A stretch of DNA of 64,000 nucleotides, taken from Pseudomonas segetis. Lineage in GTDB: Bacteria > Pseudomonadota > Gammaproteobacteria > Pseudomonadales > Pseudomonadaceae. Under the pieces are notes generated by a model that was not told where the DNA came from, ran no database searches, and worked only from the letters and a program-made list of their open reading frames with translations. Below are positions 9,633-18,955 of this stretch, in pieces (the first letter of the stretch is position 1; each line of letters begins with the position of its first letter). The stretch lies in contig NZ_FZOG01000009.1 in the NCBI RefSeq assembly GCF_900188155.1, positions 62,001 through 126,000 of the forward strand. Direction: 5' to 3'. Both the position numbers and the translations under genes were made by a program.

Positions 9633-9753
9633 ACCATCGATCAACAAGCCGGTGTCGACCCGGCAAACGAGTTCTCCCCCCTGGCAGGTCTGGCGCTTTG
9701 GACGGCGGCCAGGCTTGTCAGGGAGGTGAACACTGAGTATTCAGGAGTCGTGC

Positions 9754-10101
9754 ATGCCAATTTATGAATATGACTGCGTCGGTTGCGGCGATTTCACCAT
9801 GTTGCGACCCATGGCCGAGCGTGATCAACCCTGTGATTGCCCATACTGCGGAGCCATAAGCAAACGGGTGATTCTCAGTGCGCCAGGCCTGGCAACCATG
9901 CCCGGCACTCAGCGTCGCGCCATTGCGGCCAATGAACGCAGCGCCAATGCCCCGCAAACCCTTGATGAATACAAGCAAAGCCGCAAGCACCCAAAGGGCT
10001 GTGGTTGCTGCACGCCGAACAAGCCACTGGCGCCAACCAAGGCCAACCCCCATGCCATGAAAGGCAAGCCTGCGGGGCGGCCCTGGATGATCAGCCATTG
10101 A
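9754..10101 (+). CDS. fmdB: FmdB-family zinc-ribbon protein
   Basis: A 115-aa protein starting at ATG 9754 after AGGAG. The N-terminal MPIYEYDCVGC and the later CDCPYCG form the FmdB-type zinc ribbon (residues 8-38). A low-complexity tail contains a second cysteine group, GCGCC. FmdB was proposed as a regulator of formamidase expression; that role is inherited from the family name and is not shown here. Confidence 0.85.
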   Translation: MPIYEYDCVGCGDFTMLRPMAERDQPCDCPYCGAISKRVILSAPGLATMPGTQRRAIAANERSANAPQTLDEYKQSRKHPKGCGCCTPNKPLAPTKANPHAMKGKPAGRPWMISH

Positions 10102-10121
10102 ATTTCAGCCAGTACAGGCGT

Positions 10122-10481
10122 TCAAGCGCCACCGCGAAAGCAAGACAATCCCCAGGCCGTGAGCTTAAAAGGCAAGTGGTAATGCTGCTGGGGATCGTCC
10201 AGCCCGAAGCGATAGACCAGCACATCCAGAAAAGGCACCTGCGGTAGCTGGATGCCCTGCGCCCGGTAGAAATCCGCTACGTCCAGACAGACCTCGTACT
10301 GGCCTGGCTCGAACATTTCGCTGTGATCCGCCAGCTCAGCGAACAGGCCATTGGCAGCGATCTGGCCTGCGCAGGTCAGTTCCCGGTTCCCGTCTTTTAG
10401 ACGCTCGACGCTTACGGTCAATCCTTCGGCGACCTTGCCCGTTGCGACATCAACCACATGGATGGAGATGCCAGCATTCAT
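10122..10481 (-). CDS. Transthyretin-like protein, divergent 5-hydroxyisourate hydrolase paralogue
   Basis: A 119-aa protein starting at ATG 10481, overlapping the deaminase stop by four bases (ATGA). The fold of HIU hydrolase is clear: N-terminal SIHVVDVATG with the first catalytic His, and C-terminal QHYHLPF with the second. The catalytic Arg expected in the DGR motif is replaced (ANGLF), and the usual C-terminal YRGS reads FRGGA. It may act on a different purine product or be a binding protein. It is coupled with a nucleobase deaminase and an NCS2 permease. Confidence 0.75.
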   Translation of the reverse strand: MNAGISIHVVDVATGKVAEGLTVSVERLKDGNRELTCAGQIAANGLFAELADHSEMFEPGQYEVCLDVADFYRAQGIQLPQVPFLDVLVYRFGLDDPQQHYHLPFKLTAWGLSCFRGGA

Positions 10482-10978
10482 TGCCAAAATCCCTGGTGTG
10501 GCTTGGCCGCTTCTTCTTCCAGCATCGGCCCCAATACCTCAACCTGGCGCTGGCCGCGGGCAAAGACTTCACGACACGGCAAGGAGAAAGTCGGGTTTTC
10601 CGGATGGTCGCCGGTCAGGCTCAGTAATGCGTGCTCGGAAAGGGCATATACCACTCGGCCGATACCTGTCCAATAGATGGCGCCGGAACACATGCAGCAG
10701 GGCTCGGCGCTGGTGTACAACGTACATTTGGCCAATTCATCAGGGCTCAGCAGCCTGGCCGCCATGGCCGCTGCAGCCAGCTCTGCGTGTTGGGTCGGGT
10801 CGCCTTCAGGCGGCATCGAATTGTTACCGGCTCGGGCAATGACATTGCCATGCTGGTCTGCGACCAGAGCCGCGAAAGGATGACGACCACGCTGCTTGGA
10901 TTCTTCGGAAAGCTGGATCGATTGACTCAGCAGGTCCAGGTCGAGCGTGGAAACATTGGGGTTGGTCGAGCTAGTCAT
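10478..10978 (-). CDS. CMP/dCMP-type nucleobase/nucleoside deaminase
   Basis: A 166-aa zinc deaminase with the HAE motif (TQHAELAA, about residues 64-66) and PCCMC (about 93-97), the standard zinc ligands and proton shuttle. ATG 10978 is preceded by AGGA. Gene company (transthyretin-like protein, NCS2 permease, LysR) points to a purine or pyrimidine base such as guanine, but the substrate cannot be read from the sequence. TadA activity is unlikely given this context. Confidence 0.8.
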   Translation of the reverse strand: MTSSTNPNVSTLDLDLLSQSIQLSEESKQRGRHPFAALVADQHGNVIARAGNNSMPPEGDPTQHAELAAAAMAARLLSPDELAKCTLYTSAEPCCMCSGAIYWTGIGRVVYALSEHALLSLTGDHPENPTFSLPCREVFARGQRQVEVLGPMLEEEAAKPHQGFWQ

Positions 10979-11038
10979 AGCGATTCCTGTCGTGATGGTT
11001 GGGGCTTCCTCTTGGCCAGGTGCAAGAGGAAGCTGGGC

Positions 11039-12382
11039 TTACTTGCTTGGCTCGGGTTGGGTATCGAGTACTGCTTCGTGCTCACTGTGCGGATTGCCGT
11101 TGAGCAATAGATTGAGAACAATCGCGGTGATTGCACCCAGGAAAATGCCGCTTTCCAAAATCAGTTTCAGGGTGCCACCGGCATGTTCGAACAAGGCTGG
11201 GAATGACATCGGCAGCACGCCAACACTCACGGATACCGCCACGATAATTGCGTTGCGCGTGCCCTCGAACTTGACCCGCGAAAGCTCCTGGATGCCGGCT
11301 ACCGTGGTCATGCCGAACATCACGATGGCGCAGCCGCCCAGCACTGGAGTCGGTACTGCGGCGATCAGTGCGCCGAGCTTGGGGAACAGGCCCATGAGCA
11401 CCATGATTGCGCCCGCCGCCGCGACCACGAAGCGACTCTTGACGTTGGACAGGGCGATCAAACCGGTATTTTGGGTAAAGGCGTTGTAGGGAAAACTATT
11501 GAACAGGCCGCCAAGCATGGTTGATAGGCCGTCGGCGCGAAAGGCGTTGGCCAAGGTCCGCTGAGTGGTCGGTTTGCCGGTCAGCTTGCCGATGGCCAGG
11601 CAGTTGCCGGTGGTTTCAGCCATGATCACCAGCATTGCCAAGGTCATGATCAGAATCGGCATCAGCGAGAATTCTGGCGCGCCGAAAGCCATGGGTGGAC
11701 TCAGCTCGAACCAGGCCGCCTCGCCCACGCGGTTAAAGTTGGTCATACCGAAAGCCGCTGCAACCAGGCTGCCCAGAATCAGGCCGATCAACACGCTCAG
11801 GTTGCCGACGAACCCGGAAAACTTGGCGTACACAACCAGGGTAATGGCGACCGTCACCAAGCCAAGCAACAGGTTGGCAGGCGCGCCAAAGTCCTCGGCA
11901 GCAGGGTTGCCACCGCCCAGCCAGATGGCGGCGGCCGGCATCAGCGAGATGCCAATGATGGTAATCAGGCTGCCAATCACCACCGGCGGGAAAAAGCGCA
12001 GCAGGCGGCTGAAGATTGGAGCAAGAAAAATGGTGATCGCGCCAGCCGCGATAACTGCGCCGAATATCTGGCTGAGGCCGTACTCCTTGCCAATCATGAT
12101 CATAGGGGCCAGCGCAATAAATGAGCAGCCTTGGATCAGCGGCAGGCGGGCGCCAAATTTCCAGAAGCCGATTGTCTGGATCAGGGTCGCCACGCCTGAG
12201 GTCAGCAAGTTGGCGTTGATCAGCAATATTACTTGGGCCGAGGTCAGCCCCAATGCGCTACCCAAAATCAGTGGAACGGCCACAGCCCCGGCATACATCA
12301 CCAGAACATGCTGCAAACCAAAGGTGAACAATTGGCGGATGGGCAGAACCTCATCGACCGGATGGACTCGTGTGGCTTTCAT
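11039..12382 (-). CDS. NCS2 uracil/xanthine-type permease
   Basis: A 447-aa inner-membrane transporter with about 14 hydrophobic segments, starting at ATG 12382 after AGGAG; a start 69 bases further upstream is unlikely. The NCS2 signature region reads FNAFTQNTGLIALSNV-like (FPYNAFTQNTGLI), and MAETTGN occupies the conserved TM8 position. The gene probably imports xanthine, uric acid or a related base as a proton symporter. It lies 60 bases upstream of the deaminase in the same direction and so probably shares its transcript. Confidence 0.87.
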   Translation of the reverse strand: MKATRVHPVDEVLPIRQLFTFGLQHVLVMYAGAVAVPLILGSALGLTSAQVILLINANLLTSGVATLIQTIGFWKFGARLPLIQGCSFIALAPMIMIGKEYGLSQIFGAVIAAGAITIFLAPIFSRLLRFFPPVVIGSLITIIGISLMPAAAIWLGGGNPAAEDFGAPANLLLGLVTVAITLVVYAKFSGFVGNLSVLIGLILGSLVAAAFGMTNFNRVGEAAWFELSPPMAFGAPEFSLMPILIMTLAMLVIMAETTGNCLAIGKLTGKPTTQRTLANAFRADGLSTMLGGLFNSFPYNAFTQNTGLIALSNVKSRFVVAAAGAIMVLMGLFPKLGALIAAVPTPVLGGCAIVMFGMTTVAGIQELSRVKFEGTRNAIIVAVSVSVGVLPMSFPALFEHAGGTLKLILESGIFLGAITAIVLNLLLNGNPHSEHEAVLDTQPEPSK

Positions 12383-12550
12383 TAGCGTGTCTCCTGAAGA
12401 GGGCAGCTTTATTTTTATAAGGGCCGGGCACGCTATCGGTTCTTCGACCAATTAGTGACTCTGTGCTGGCGAAGTTGATCTTCCCCGCTTGATCTCGATG
12501 GAACAAATGAATAACCATCGTTATTACCGATGGGTTAGTTGGACGATGCC

Positions 12551-13465
12551 ATGCGTTTTTCACTGGATCAGCTACAGGTTTTCAGCCTCGTAGTGCAAGC
12601 GGGTTCATTCTCTGCGGCTGCACGTAAAATGGGGCGTACCCAGTCAACCGTGAGTGCTGCAATAGCCAATCTGGAAACCGATTTGGGCGTCGCCTTGTTT
12701 GATCGTTCAAGTCGAATTCCGACCTTGACTCCCGCTGGCCAGAAAATGCTGTTGCAAGCTGAGGCCGTGATCGAGCGTTGCCTGGCGCTGGAAAGCCACG
12801 CCGACGGCATGGCCGAGGATGTGGAACCCTGCTTGACGCTGGCCATTGAAGTGCCTTACACCACGGTGATGCCGGTTCTTGTTGAGTTCGAGCAACAGTT
12901 TCCTTCGGTCGACCTGATTGTCCGTCATCCTGTGGATGGCGATGTCCGCCAGATATTGCTCAAGGGTGATGCCGCCCTTGGCGTGGCATTTTCGCAACCT
13001 GACTATCCCCGTGATCTTGAGTTTATGCAGCTGGGCAAATTGATCATGGTGCATGTCACTCATAGGAATCACCCGCTGGCCCGGCACAAGCAAGTCAGCT
13101 TTGCCGAGTTGCATGCCCATCGTCGGCTGGCATTCAGTGCCCACGCCGACAAACTACCAAGTACGGAATACCTGCGTTCCACGCAAATGTGGCAGGCCGA
13201 AAGCTACATGGCGGTGATGGAAATGGTGCGCGCCGGATTAGGGTGGGCCACCTTGCCGCGCCAGCTTATCCTGCGTGAATTGAACAATGGTGAATTGGTC
13301 GAGTTACAACTGGCTGCATACCCGCACACCGACTGGTTGGTAGGTGTCGATCTGGTATGGCCGCGCCAGCTACGCCGAGGCAAGGCCGAGCGCTGGCTTA
13401 AACAGCGTTTGATGCAGAGCAAGGTGTTTGAACTGGATCGCAACGGCCAGTCAACCACGCTGTAG
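12551..13465 (+). CDS. LysR-family transcriptional regulator
   Basis: A 304-aa regulator. The N-terminal winged HTH (MRFSLDQLQVFSLVVQAGSF, AAARKMGRTQSTVSAAI) is followed by a substrate-binding domain. ATG 12551 is preferred to a TTG at 12539 because it places the HTH at the usual distance from the start. It diverges from the NCS2 permease over a 168-base gap, the typical arrangement for a LysR protein that controls the neighbouring operon. Confidence 0.88.
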   Translation: MRFSLDQLQVFSLVVQAGSFSAAARKMGRTQSTVSAAIANLETDLGVALFDRSSRIPTLTPAGQKMLLQAEAVIERCLALESHADGMAEDVEPCLTLAIEVPYTTVMPVLVEFEQQFPSVDLIVRHPVDGDVRQILLKGDAALGVAFSQPDYPRDLEFMQLGKLIMVHVTHRNHPLARHKQVSFAELHAHRRLAFSAHADKLPSTEYLRSTQMWQAESYMAVMEMVRAGLGWATLPRQLILRELNNGELVELQLAAYPHTDWLVGVDLVWPRQLRRGKAERWLKQRLMQSKVFELDRNGQSTTL

Positions 13466-13649
13466 AGCATCCGTGGTTGCTGGGCGATTGCCAGGCCCTG
13501 CAATCGACTAACCACTGAACTTTAGCCTGCGGCCATTCTCAGAATCTCATACACCCACTGGCTTTTTAGCATCATGCTGGCACAGGTGTTTGCCTCATCC
13601 ATCAGGCCGCGATGCATGCGAAAGCTTCAAGGCGCAAGGAGATTCAGGC

Positions 13650-14393
13650 ATGAGTAACCCCCACAAACAGGCAACCATTTATCGAATGGTCATGGATGAG
13701 CACCTGTGTCCGTTCGGGCTAAAAGCCCTTGACCTACTCAAGAGAGAAGGATTCGAAGTCGAAGACAACTGGCTTCGTACGCGGCAAGCAACCGATGCAT
13801 TTATGGATAAACACGGGGTCGAGACCACCCCGCAGATCTTTATCAACGGTGAGCGCATTGGCGGTTTCGATGCCTTGAGAAGACAGCTGGGCAAACCGGT
13901 TAGCGATCCGGACGAGGTGACTTACCAACCAGTTATCGCCGTATTCGTCACGGCTGCGCTCATGGCTTTGGCTGCCAGCTGGCTGGCCTTTGCTAGCCTG
14001 TTCAAGCTCCAGGCTGTGGAGTGGTTCGTGGCATTCAGCATGTGCATGCTGGCTTCACTCAAGCTACGCGACCTTGAGAGCTTTACCACCATGTTTCTGG
14101 GCTATGACTTGCTGGCGCAGCGGGTGGTTCGGTATGCCTATGCGTATCCCTTTGCAGAGCTGATTGCAGGTGTGCTGATGATCAGCGGCTCGCTGGTTTG
14201 GCTGTCTGCTCCCTTGGCACTCTTTATCGGCACTATCGGCGCCTATTCCGTGTTCAAGGCGGTTTATGTTGAAAAGCGCGAGCTCAAGTGTGCCTGTGTC
14301 GGTGGTGACAGCAATGTCCCGCTGGGGTTTATATCCCTGACCGAGAACCTGATGATGGTCGGCATGGGGCTATGGATGCTGATCGCGCATTAG
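13650..14393 (+). CDS. Glutaredoxin domain fused to MauE-like membrane domain
   Basis: A 247-aa protein starting at ATG 13650, eight bases after AAGGAG. Residues about 7-85 are glutaredoxin-like, with LCPFGLKA in place of CPYC (a single Cys) and the TTPQIFING cis-Pro segment. Residues about 90-245 contain four hydrophobic helices of MauE/DoxX type, with a KCACVGG cysteine pair in a loop between helices. The fusion suggests a membrane thiol-transfer protein that passes reducing or oxidising equivalents across the membrane, but the partner is unknown. It is convergent with the next gene. Confidence 0.78.
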   Translation: MSNPHKQATIYRMVMDEHLCPFGLKALDLLKREGFEVEDNWLRTRQATDAFMDKHGVETTPQIFINGERIGGFDALRRQLGKPVSDPDEVTYQPVIAVFVTAALMALAASWLAFASLFKLQAVEWFVAFSMCMLASLKLRDLESFTTMFLGYDLLAQRVVRYAYAYPFAELIAGVLMISGSLVWLSAPLALFIGTIGAYSVFKAVYVEKRELKCACVGGDSNVPLGFISLTENLMMVGMGLWMLIAH

Positions 14394-14404
14394 GCACGTC
14401 CCGC

Positions 14405-15445
14405 CTATGTGCCCCGTGTCTTGTGCACACCCGTGCGAAAACGCCCTGGGGAAATATCGAAAAACTCGCGGAAGCATCGGCGGAAATGAGAAATGCTGAT
14501 AAATCCGCTTGCCACTGCGATATCGGCGAGCGACCTGTTGGTTTGCTGGAGCAACTGGCGAGCATGGGTTAAGCGCAGCTCAAGGTAATAGCGGGGTGGC
14601 GTAACATTGACATGGCGACAGAACAGGCGCTCAAGTTGACGTCTGGACATACTCACATGAGCGACGATTTCATCAATCGTCAGGGGCTCTTCAATATTAT
14701 TGTGCATCAACTCCAGAGCCAGTTTGAGCGGTTGTGGCAAGGTCAGGTTGTTGTCTAGCGTCAGTGCCGAAATATCCAGGGTTTCTTTGGTCTTATCGCA
14801 GCTGAGTACTTCCTCTATTGCATGGACTAAGCTGTCGCCATGCTCAAGCTTGACGAATTCGAGCATCATGTCCAATGAGCTGTTAGCGCCTGCGCAGCCT
14901 ATCCTGTTGCGATCCAACACCAATGAGTGTTTTGAAAGCTGAACTTTAGGGAAAAGCTCAGCCATCATGGCCCGGCCGTCGGGATGAAAGGCGCAGTCGT
15001 ATCCATCCAGGAGGCCTGCCTCAGCAATAAAATACGACCCATTCCAAAGGCCGCCAAGCGTTACCCCGGCAGAATCGGCTGAGCGTAACTTGGTCCTGAT
15101 ACCCTGTTGTGCCTGTAATGCAACACGAAATCCACCGCAGACCAGGATGAGGCTTTGTTGACGTTCATCCAAGTCACCTAAGCTGCAATCTACTGAGATC
15201 GAGATACCAAGGTCGCTGACGACCAGGTCTTTACTCCCGACCACCAATATTTCATAAAGTGGAGCCGTACTCATCAGGTTAGCCGTGACGAGCGCATCCA
15301 CCGCACCGGTAAACGCCATCATCGAGAAATGATCGAGCAACAAAAATGCAACGCGTTGTACCGCCTTCTCCCGAGCGTCATCGATCAAGCCGTTGAGGTG
15401 CAAACGGTTTTTATCTTTCAGGACGCTCTCGAACGACGATCTCAT
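14405..15445 (-). CDS. GlxA-type AraC-family regulator (GATase1-like N-terminus)
   Basis: A 346-aa regulator. Residues about 30-200 resemble the DJ-1/PfpI fold (VAFLLLDHFSMMAF, LILVCGGFR), and residues about 240-340 hold two HTHs of AraC type (PLTIDEIVAHVSMSRRQLER, SLADIAVASGFISISHFRR). Relatives in Pseudomonas (GbdR, CdhR, ArgR types) control catabolism of quaternary amines or amino acids. The ATG at 15445 was chosen over a TTG at 15460; neither has a good ribosome site. No obvious target operon adjoins it. Confidence 0.85.
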   Translation of the reverse strand: MRSSFESVLKDKNRLHLNGLIDDAREKAVQRVAFLLLDHFSMMAFTGAVDALVTANLMSTAPLYEILVVGSKDLVVSDLGISISVDCSLGDLDERQQSLILVCGGFRVALQAQQGIRTKLRSADSAGVTLGGLWNGSYFIAEAGLLDGYDCAFHPDGRAMMAELFPKVQLSKHSLVLDRNRIGCAGANSSLDMMLEFVKLEHGDSLVHAIEEVLSCDKTKETLDISALTLDNNLTLPQPLKLALELMHNNIEEPLTIDEIVAHVSMSRRQLERLFCRHVNVTPPRYYLELRLTHARQLLQQTNRSLADIAVASGFISISHFRRCFREFFDISPGRFRTGVHKTRGT

Positions 15446-15994
15446 TATTTTGCTACTCAATAATTGCTGTACAGCTTGGTCGGAGCGGTATTGATGGTGC
15501 GGATAATCATATTGATCTGTACCGCCTACGAAAATAGCAGTGCAATCACTCCAGCAGTCGGTAGGTTTGAGTCGCCCTGGCGTAAAGGCGCACGCCCACC
15601 TACGCTCGCCCTCAACAGCTAATGCTATTTGTCACTGACAGGCACCTTATCCCCACTTTTCCGCTTTGTAACGGATATTTTTCGCTGCACAGAAAAAGCC
15701 AGGTGCTCGACAAATGTTGGTTTGTCGAGTTTCGGTAATAAACCCTGGTGTGGTGTTTTTGCCTAGGCGAGTCGGGCTTGGCTTGTGATCAGATGCGCGG
15801 GGAGATCCGTCACGCCGCAAAGAGCCTGCCTTGGCATCTGCGCTTTATCAACGGGCTTGTTCCCCTTGCTCGAAACCTTCCCGGGTCGACAGGGGCAATG
15901 TCGTCCTGCAGCGGTGCATGGGTAGCTAACGCCAAGGTACAGGGCTTAAGTCCCAGTGAGACGCATACACAGATGCGCAACCTGTGCTGGACCA
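15446..15994. other. Intergenic region without recognised gene
   Basis: About 550 bases between the AraC-type regulator and the MFS gene. The short open frame at 15748-16002 lacks a ribosome site and protein-like composition. I see no terminator or RNA I could support. Confidence 0.5.
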
Positions 15995-17299
15995 TTAATT
16001 GAGTGGTTTTTTTGAGGTCTCAGGCAGCGCGAGGCCACCGATAAGGGCGAGCAGAGCAATAACGATTAAATAATAGGCAGGCGCCATTTGGTTGCCCGTC
16101 TCTGCAATCAGCCATGTGGCAACCAGGGGCGCCGTTCCACCGAACACCGTGTAGGCCATGTTGTATGTGAAGGCTGATGCGGTATATCTGACTTGGGTTG
16201 GAAATTGTTCGGATAAGAGAACCGCTGTGACCACGCCGCATATCACCGCCCCGATTGCAAGCAGCGAAGCCCCTAGGATCAAGTAAACCAACTGTCCAGA
16301 AGCCGCCATTGCAAACGCCGGATACACCGAGCCGATAAGGCAAACACAGGCGGTCATGATCGTTTTTCTGCGCCCGACATAATCCGAGTACCGACCAACA
16401 AACGGGCACAGGCAAGCAGCAAAGATAAGGGCAGAAAATACCGCGAGCAATGCGGTTGATCGACTAGCACCCCCTACAACTTGCATGTAAGTGCTTAAGT
16501 AGGTTGTGAACATATAGAAAGAAAGCGCGGTAGCGGAAATAAAAGCCATTAGGCAAGTAATGCTCTGCCAATGGTTTTTAAAGGTGTCTTTTAATGGTGA
16601 ATGCTCTGCTACAGGCTGTGATTTTAATGCTTTAAACGCTGGGGATTCATCTAGATGCAAGCGCATGTATAAACCAATTAGGCCTAGTGGCGCTGCGACC
16701 AGGAACGGGATACGCCATCCCCACTGGCTCATGTCGGCTTCAGATACGAAAAAATTAAGGCCATAAACCAATGCTGCAGCCAAGGCGAACGCAATGAAGG
16801 TAGAGACCGGAATAAAACTCCCGTACCTGGGCTTTTGCTCCACTGGCGCATGTTCTATTACATAGGCGCATGCACCTGCATACTCACCACCTGCGGAGAA
16901 GCCTTGCGCACACCTTGCGAGTGCCAAAAGCACTGGCGCATATATGCCTATGGCGGCATAGGTGGGTAATAGGCCTATCATCGCTGTTGCGCCAGCCATC
17001 ATAAGAACTGTAATTGCTAAAACACGCTTTCTGCCGATCTTGTCGCCAAGGGTTCCGAAGAAAATGCCACCGAGCGGGCGTAGTGCAAAGGACACCGCAA
17101 AGACAGCAAATGTTTGCAGTAATGCTAATGCTGCGTTGCCGGCAGGAAAGAAGAGACTGGCGATAGTAACAGCGAGAAATCCATAGACCGCGAAGTCGAA
17201 CCACTCGACAAAGTTCCCGATTGCAGAGGCTGCGATTACCTTCTTCAAGGTCGCGATGTCTACAAGTCGTGCGCCTGTTATCTGTTCATGGCTTGTCAT
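15995..17299 (-). CDS. MFS transporter, metabolite:H+ symporter (MHS) family
   Basis: A 434-aa protein with 12 predicted helices. N-terminal IGNFVEWFDFAVYGF and RPLGGIFFGTLGDKIGRKRVL are hallmarks of the MHS family (ShiA, ProP, KgtP). ARCAQGFSAGGEY is the typical helix-5 stretch. The start at ATG 17299 follows AAGGTAATCC. Family members import organic acids, betaines or shikimate; the substrate here is unknown. Confidence 0.87.
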   Translation of the reverse strand: MTSHEQITGARLVDIATLKKVIAASAIGNFVEWFDFAVYGFLAVTIASLFFPAGNAALALLQTFAVFAVSFALRPLGGIFFGTLGDKIGRKRVLAITVLMMAGATAMIGLLPTYAAIGIYAPVLLALARCAQGFSAGGEYAGACAYVIEHAPVEQKPRYGSFIPVSTFIAFALAAALVYGLNFFVSEADMSQWGWRIPFLVAAPLGLIGLYMRLHLDESPAFKALKSQPVAEHSPLKDTFKNHWQSITCLMAFISATALSFYMFTTYLSTYMQVVGGASRSTALLAVFSALIFAACLCPFVGRYSDYVGRRKTIMTACVCLIGSVYPAFAMAASGQLVYLILGASLLAIGAVICGVVTAVLLSEQFPTQVRYTASAFTYNMAYTVFGGTAPLVATWLIAETGNQMAPAYYLIVIALLALIGGLALPETSKKPLN

Positions 17300-17776
17300 G
17301 GATTACCTTGTTTTTGTTCGTTGCCAGCTTATGCAAGTCAACTTTCAAAATACCCACCCCATGGTTTGAGCAGGGGTACTCCTTTCGCCAAAAAACTACC
17401 CATACACGACGTCTAGGCTGCCGGTTTAGAGCCGGAAGAGGGCTCAGGTTAGCTGTGTCTTTCGTGCAGCATTCGTCGCCAATAGTGGTGACTGCTCACA
17501 TTGGGCCGTGGAGGATGATCGGTAGGGACTAGCAAGTAATAGGCAGAGGACAGGGGCGGGGCGTAATAACAACTTACCCAGGAACAGGCCTGGACTAGGC
17601 CTTTCACTCGGTGGAAAGACCCTTGGATTTCCAGTACATAGACCCCGCAGCGGCGAGGCAGTCGCTTTAGTCTGCGGGAGGGAAATCAGTACGGTTTTGC
17701 AGCCAATGACCGGGGCTTGTTGTAAGTCCCTACACGAAATACTCGATCGGGCCTGGGCTGGATATGGACAAGCCTG
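17300..17776. other. Intergenic region without recognised gene
   Basis: About 477 bases between two leftward genes. Open frames in it are short, lack ribosome sites and do not look protein-like. No terminator or repeat was identified with confidence. Confidence 0.5.
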
Positions 17777-18577
17777 TTACGCCTCGCGCACCAGGCTCAT
17801 GCGGTTGATGACTGGTATTTTCGCAAGCAAGCGGAAAATGGGCGCGGTGGCTTTAAGCCACAGGCTGCTGGCAATGGCTGCAAATGGCGTGTAATAGCCC
17901 CAGCCCAGGGCGAGAAATGCGATTAACAGGCCGCCGATGTAATCGTCCTGGCCCCAGTGAGCTCCTGCGACCAACCGTGGCAGCATAAACAGCAGTGCCA
18001 GTCCCCAGATCAACACACGCTGCAGCAGTGTGCGGCTGAACACTGACAAGAACATTGCCCAAATGAGCAGCACCGAAGCATGGTCGCCCGGAAAGCTCTG
18101 GCTGGAGCGATCCTTGAGTTCCCAGGTTTTTTCCAGAGTCGGAAAAATGTCACTCAAATGCACTGCGCCTTCAAGCACCATGGAGGGGCTGTCATGCTGA
18201 AGGCCGGAATGGTCAAGCCATTTGGAAAACAGCGTGCGGATAATCAACAACAGGATCAGGATCGAAACAAATCCAAACATCGCTGCCCGCACCTGCGCAG
18301 CCTTGAGCACCCAGTCTCCCTTGATCAGCAGCGCCAGCAGGATCAAGCCGACCAACACATCGAAAGGCCGCAGGCTGGCGACCGTCCAGATATGCAGCCA
18401 CACCACATTGTGTCCAAGCGGACGATTAAGAAGATGAAAAAACCAGGTATCAAACTGGTTGAACAGTGCCTGGCCGGTCGGCCAGACCCAGACGCCAAGA
18501 AGCCCTAAGGCTATAAGGTTGCACAGCAACAGCCTGCGGATACTCCACTTGGCGTGAAAGAGGGTCTGATCGGCCAT
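17777..18577 (-). CDS. PAP2-superfamily membrane phosphatase
   Basis: A 266-aa inner-membrane protein starting at ATG 18577 after GGAG. About six helices are seen. SFPGDHAS is the second PAP2 active-site motif and PRLVAGAHWGQDDYIGG the third (Arg...His...Asp). The family removes or transfers phosphate from lipids such as undecaprenyl pyrophosphate or lipid A; LpxT-like transfer is possible but not shown. It is the last host gene before the prophage, which inserted 203 bases beyond its start. Confidence 0.82.
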   Translation of the reverse strand: MADQTLFHAKWSIRRLLLCNLIALGLLGVWVWPTGQALFNQFDTWFFHLLNRPLGHNVVWLHIWTVASLRPFDVLVGLILLALLIKGDWVLKAAQVRAAMFGFVSILILLLIIRTLFSKWLDHSGLQHDSPSMVLEGAVHLSDIFPTLEKTWELKDRSSQSFPGDHASVLLIWAMFLSVFSRTLLQRVLIWGLALLFMLPRLVAGAHWGQDDYIGGLLIAFLALGWGYYTPFAAIASSLWLKATAPIFRLLAKIPVINRMSLVREA

Positions 18578-18779
18578 AAAAGCTCCAGGTTACATGCGGT
18601 TGCGCCACTTCCTTGGGGCGCGTAGCGGGGCTTTATAACGCCTTGAAACAACTTTGTCATCAGCGCTGGCAGGCTTTTGGGACAGGTTTTGCGCCATCGC
18701 AGGCGGAAGCAGAACAGGCTTGGCATTCTGCTGGCAGGGGCATTTGGCGCGAAAGTGAAGGGTTGCGGCGGGCTGTGCA

Positions 18780-18784
18780 ATAGC
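18780..18784. repeat. Target-site duplication, left copy (ATAGC)
   Basis: ATAGC directly abuts the left phage terminus and recurs exactly at 53689-53693 after the right terminus. A 5-bp duplication is the known product of Mu-type transposition. Confidence 0.93.
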
Positions 18785-18955
18785 TGTGAGTTAACGGGAG
18801 TATTGGCACAGGGGGAAGTGGGCCGGAAGAAACCGGGGGAAAACGGAAGACCCCGGATCGCGGGGCTTGTATCGCGAGGATCGCTAGCAAGTTGTGCCAA
18901 AGACTTGCAAACACGAATTTCATGAAGAGCCCGCTTTTTGCGGGCTCTTTGGCAC
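18785..18955 (+). promoter_or_regulatory. Left-end transposase-binding region (attL)
   Basis: L1 occupies the terminal 27 bases (18785-18811) with core ATTGGCAC. Further copies of the core lie at 18894-18901 (opposite strand, GTGCCAAA) and 18948-18955 (TTTGGCAC). The same core recurs at the right end in inverted orientation. I infer that these are sites for the MuA-type transposase. Confidence 0.7.
18925..18949 (-). terminator. Terminator after the repressor gene
   Basis: A 10-bp perfect stem (18925-18934 with 18940-18949) and a 5-nt loop lie just beyond the repressor stop. The uridine run is short on the minus strand, so termination may be partial. Confidence 0.65.

Noticed and set aside
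15748..16002. 84-aa rightward frame
   Set aside because: It has no ribosome site and no protein-like pattern, and it overlaps the 3' end of the MFS gene.
17221..17532. 103-aa rightward frame
   Set aside because: It overlaps the MFS start antisense and has no convincing start or composition.
18880..18901. Sigma54-like TGGCAC...TTGC on the minus strand
   Set aside because: The gap is three bases rather than five, and the TGGCAC core recurs as paired end sites of the prophage.
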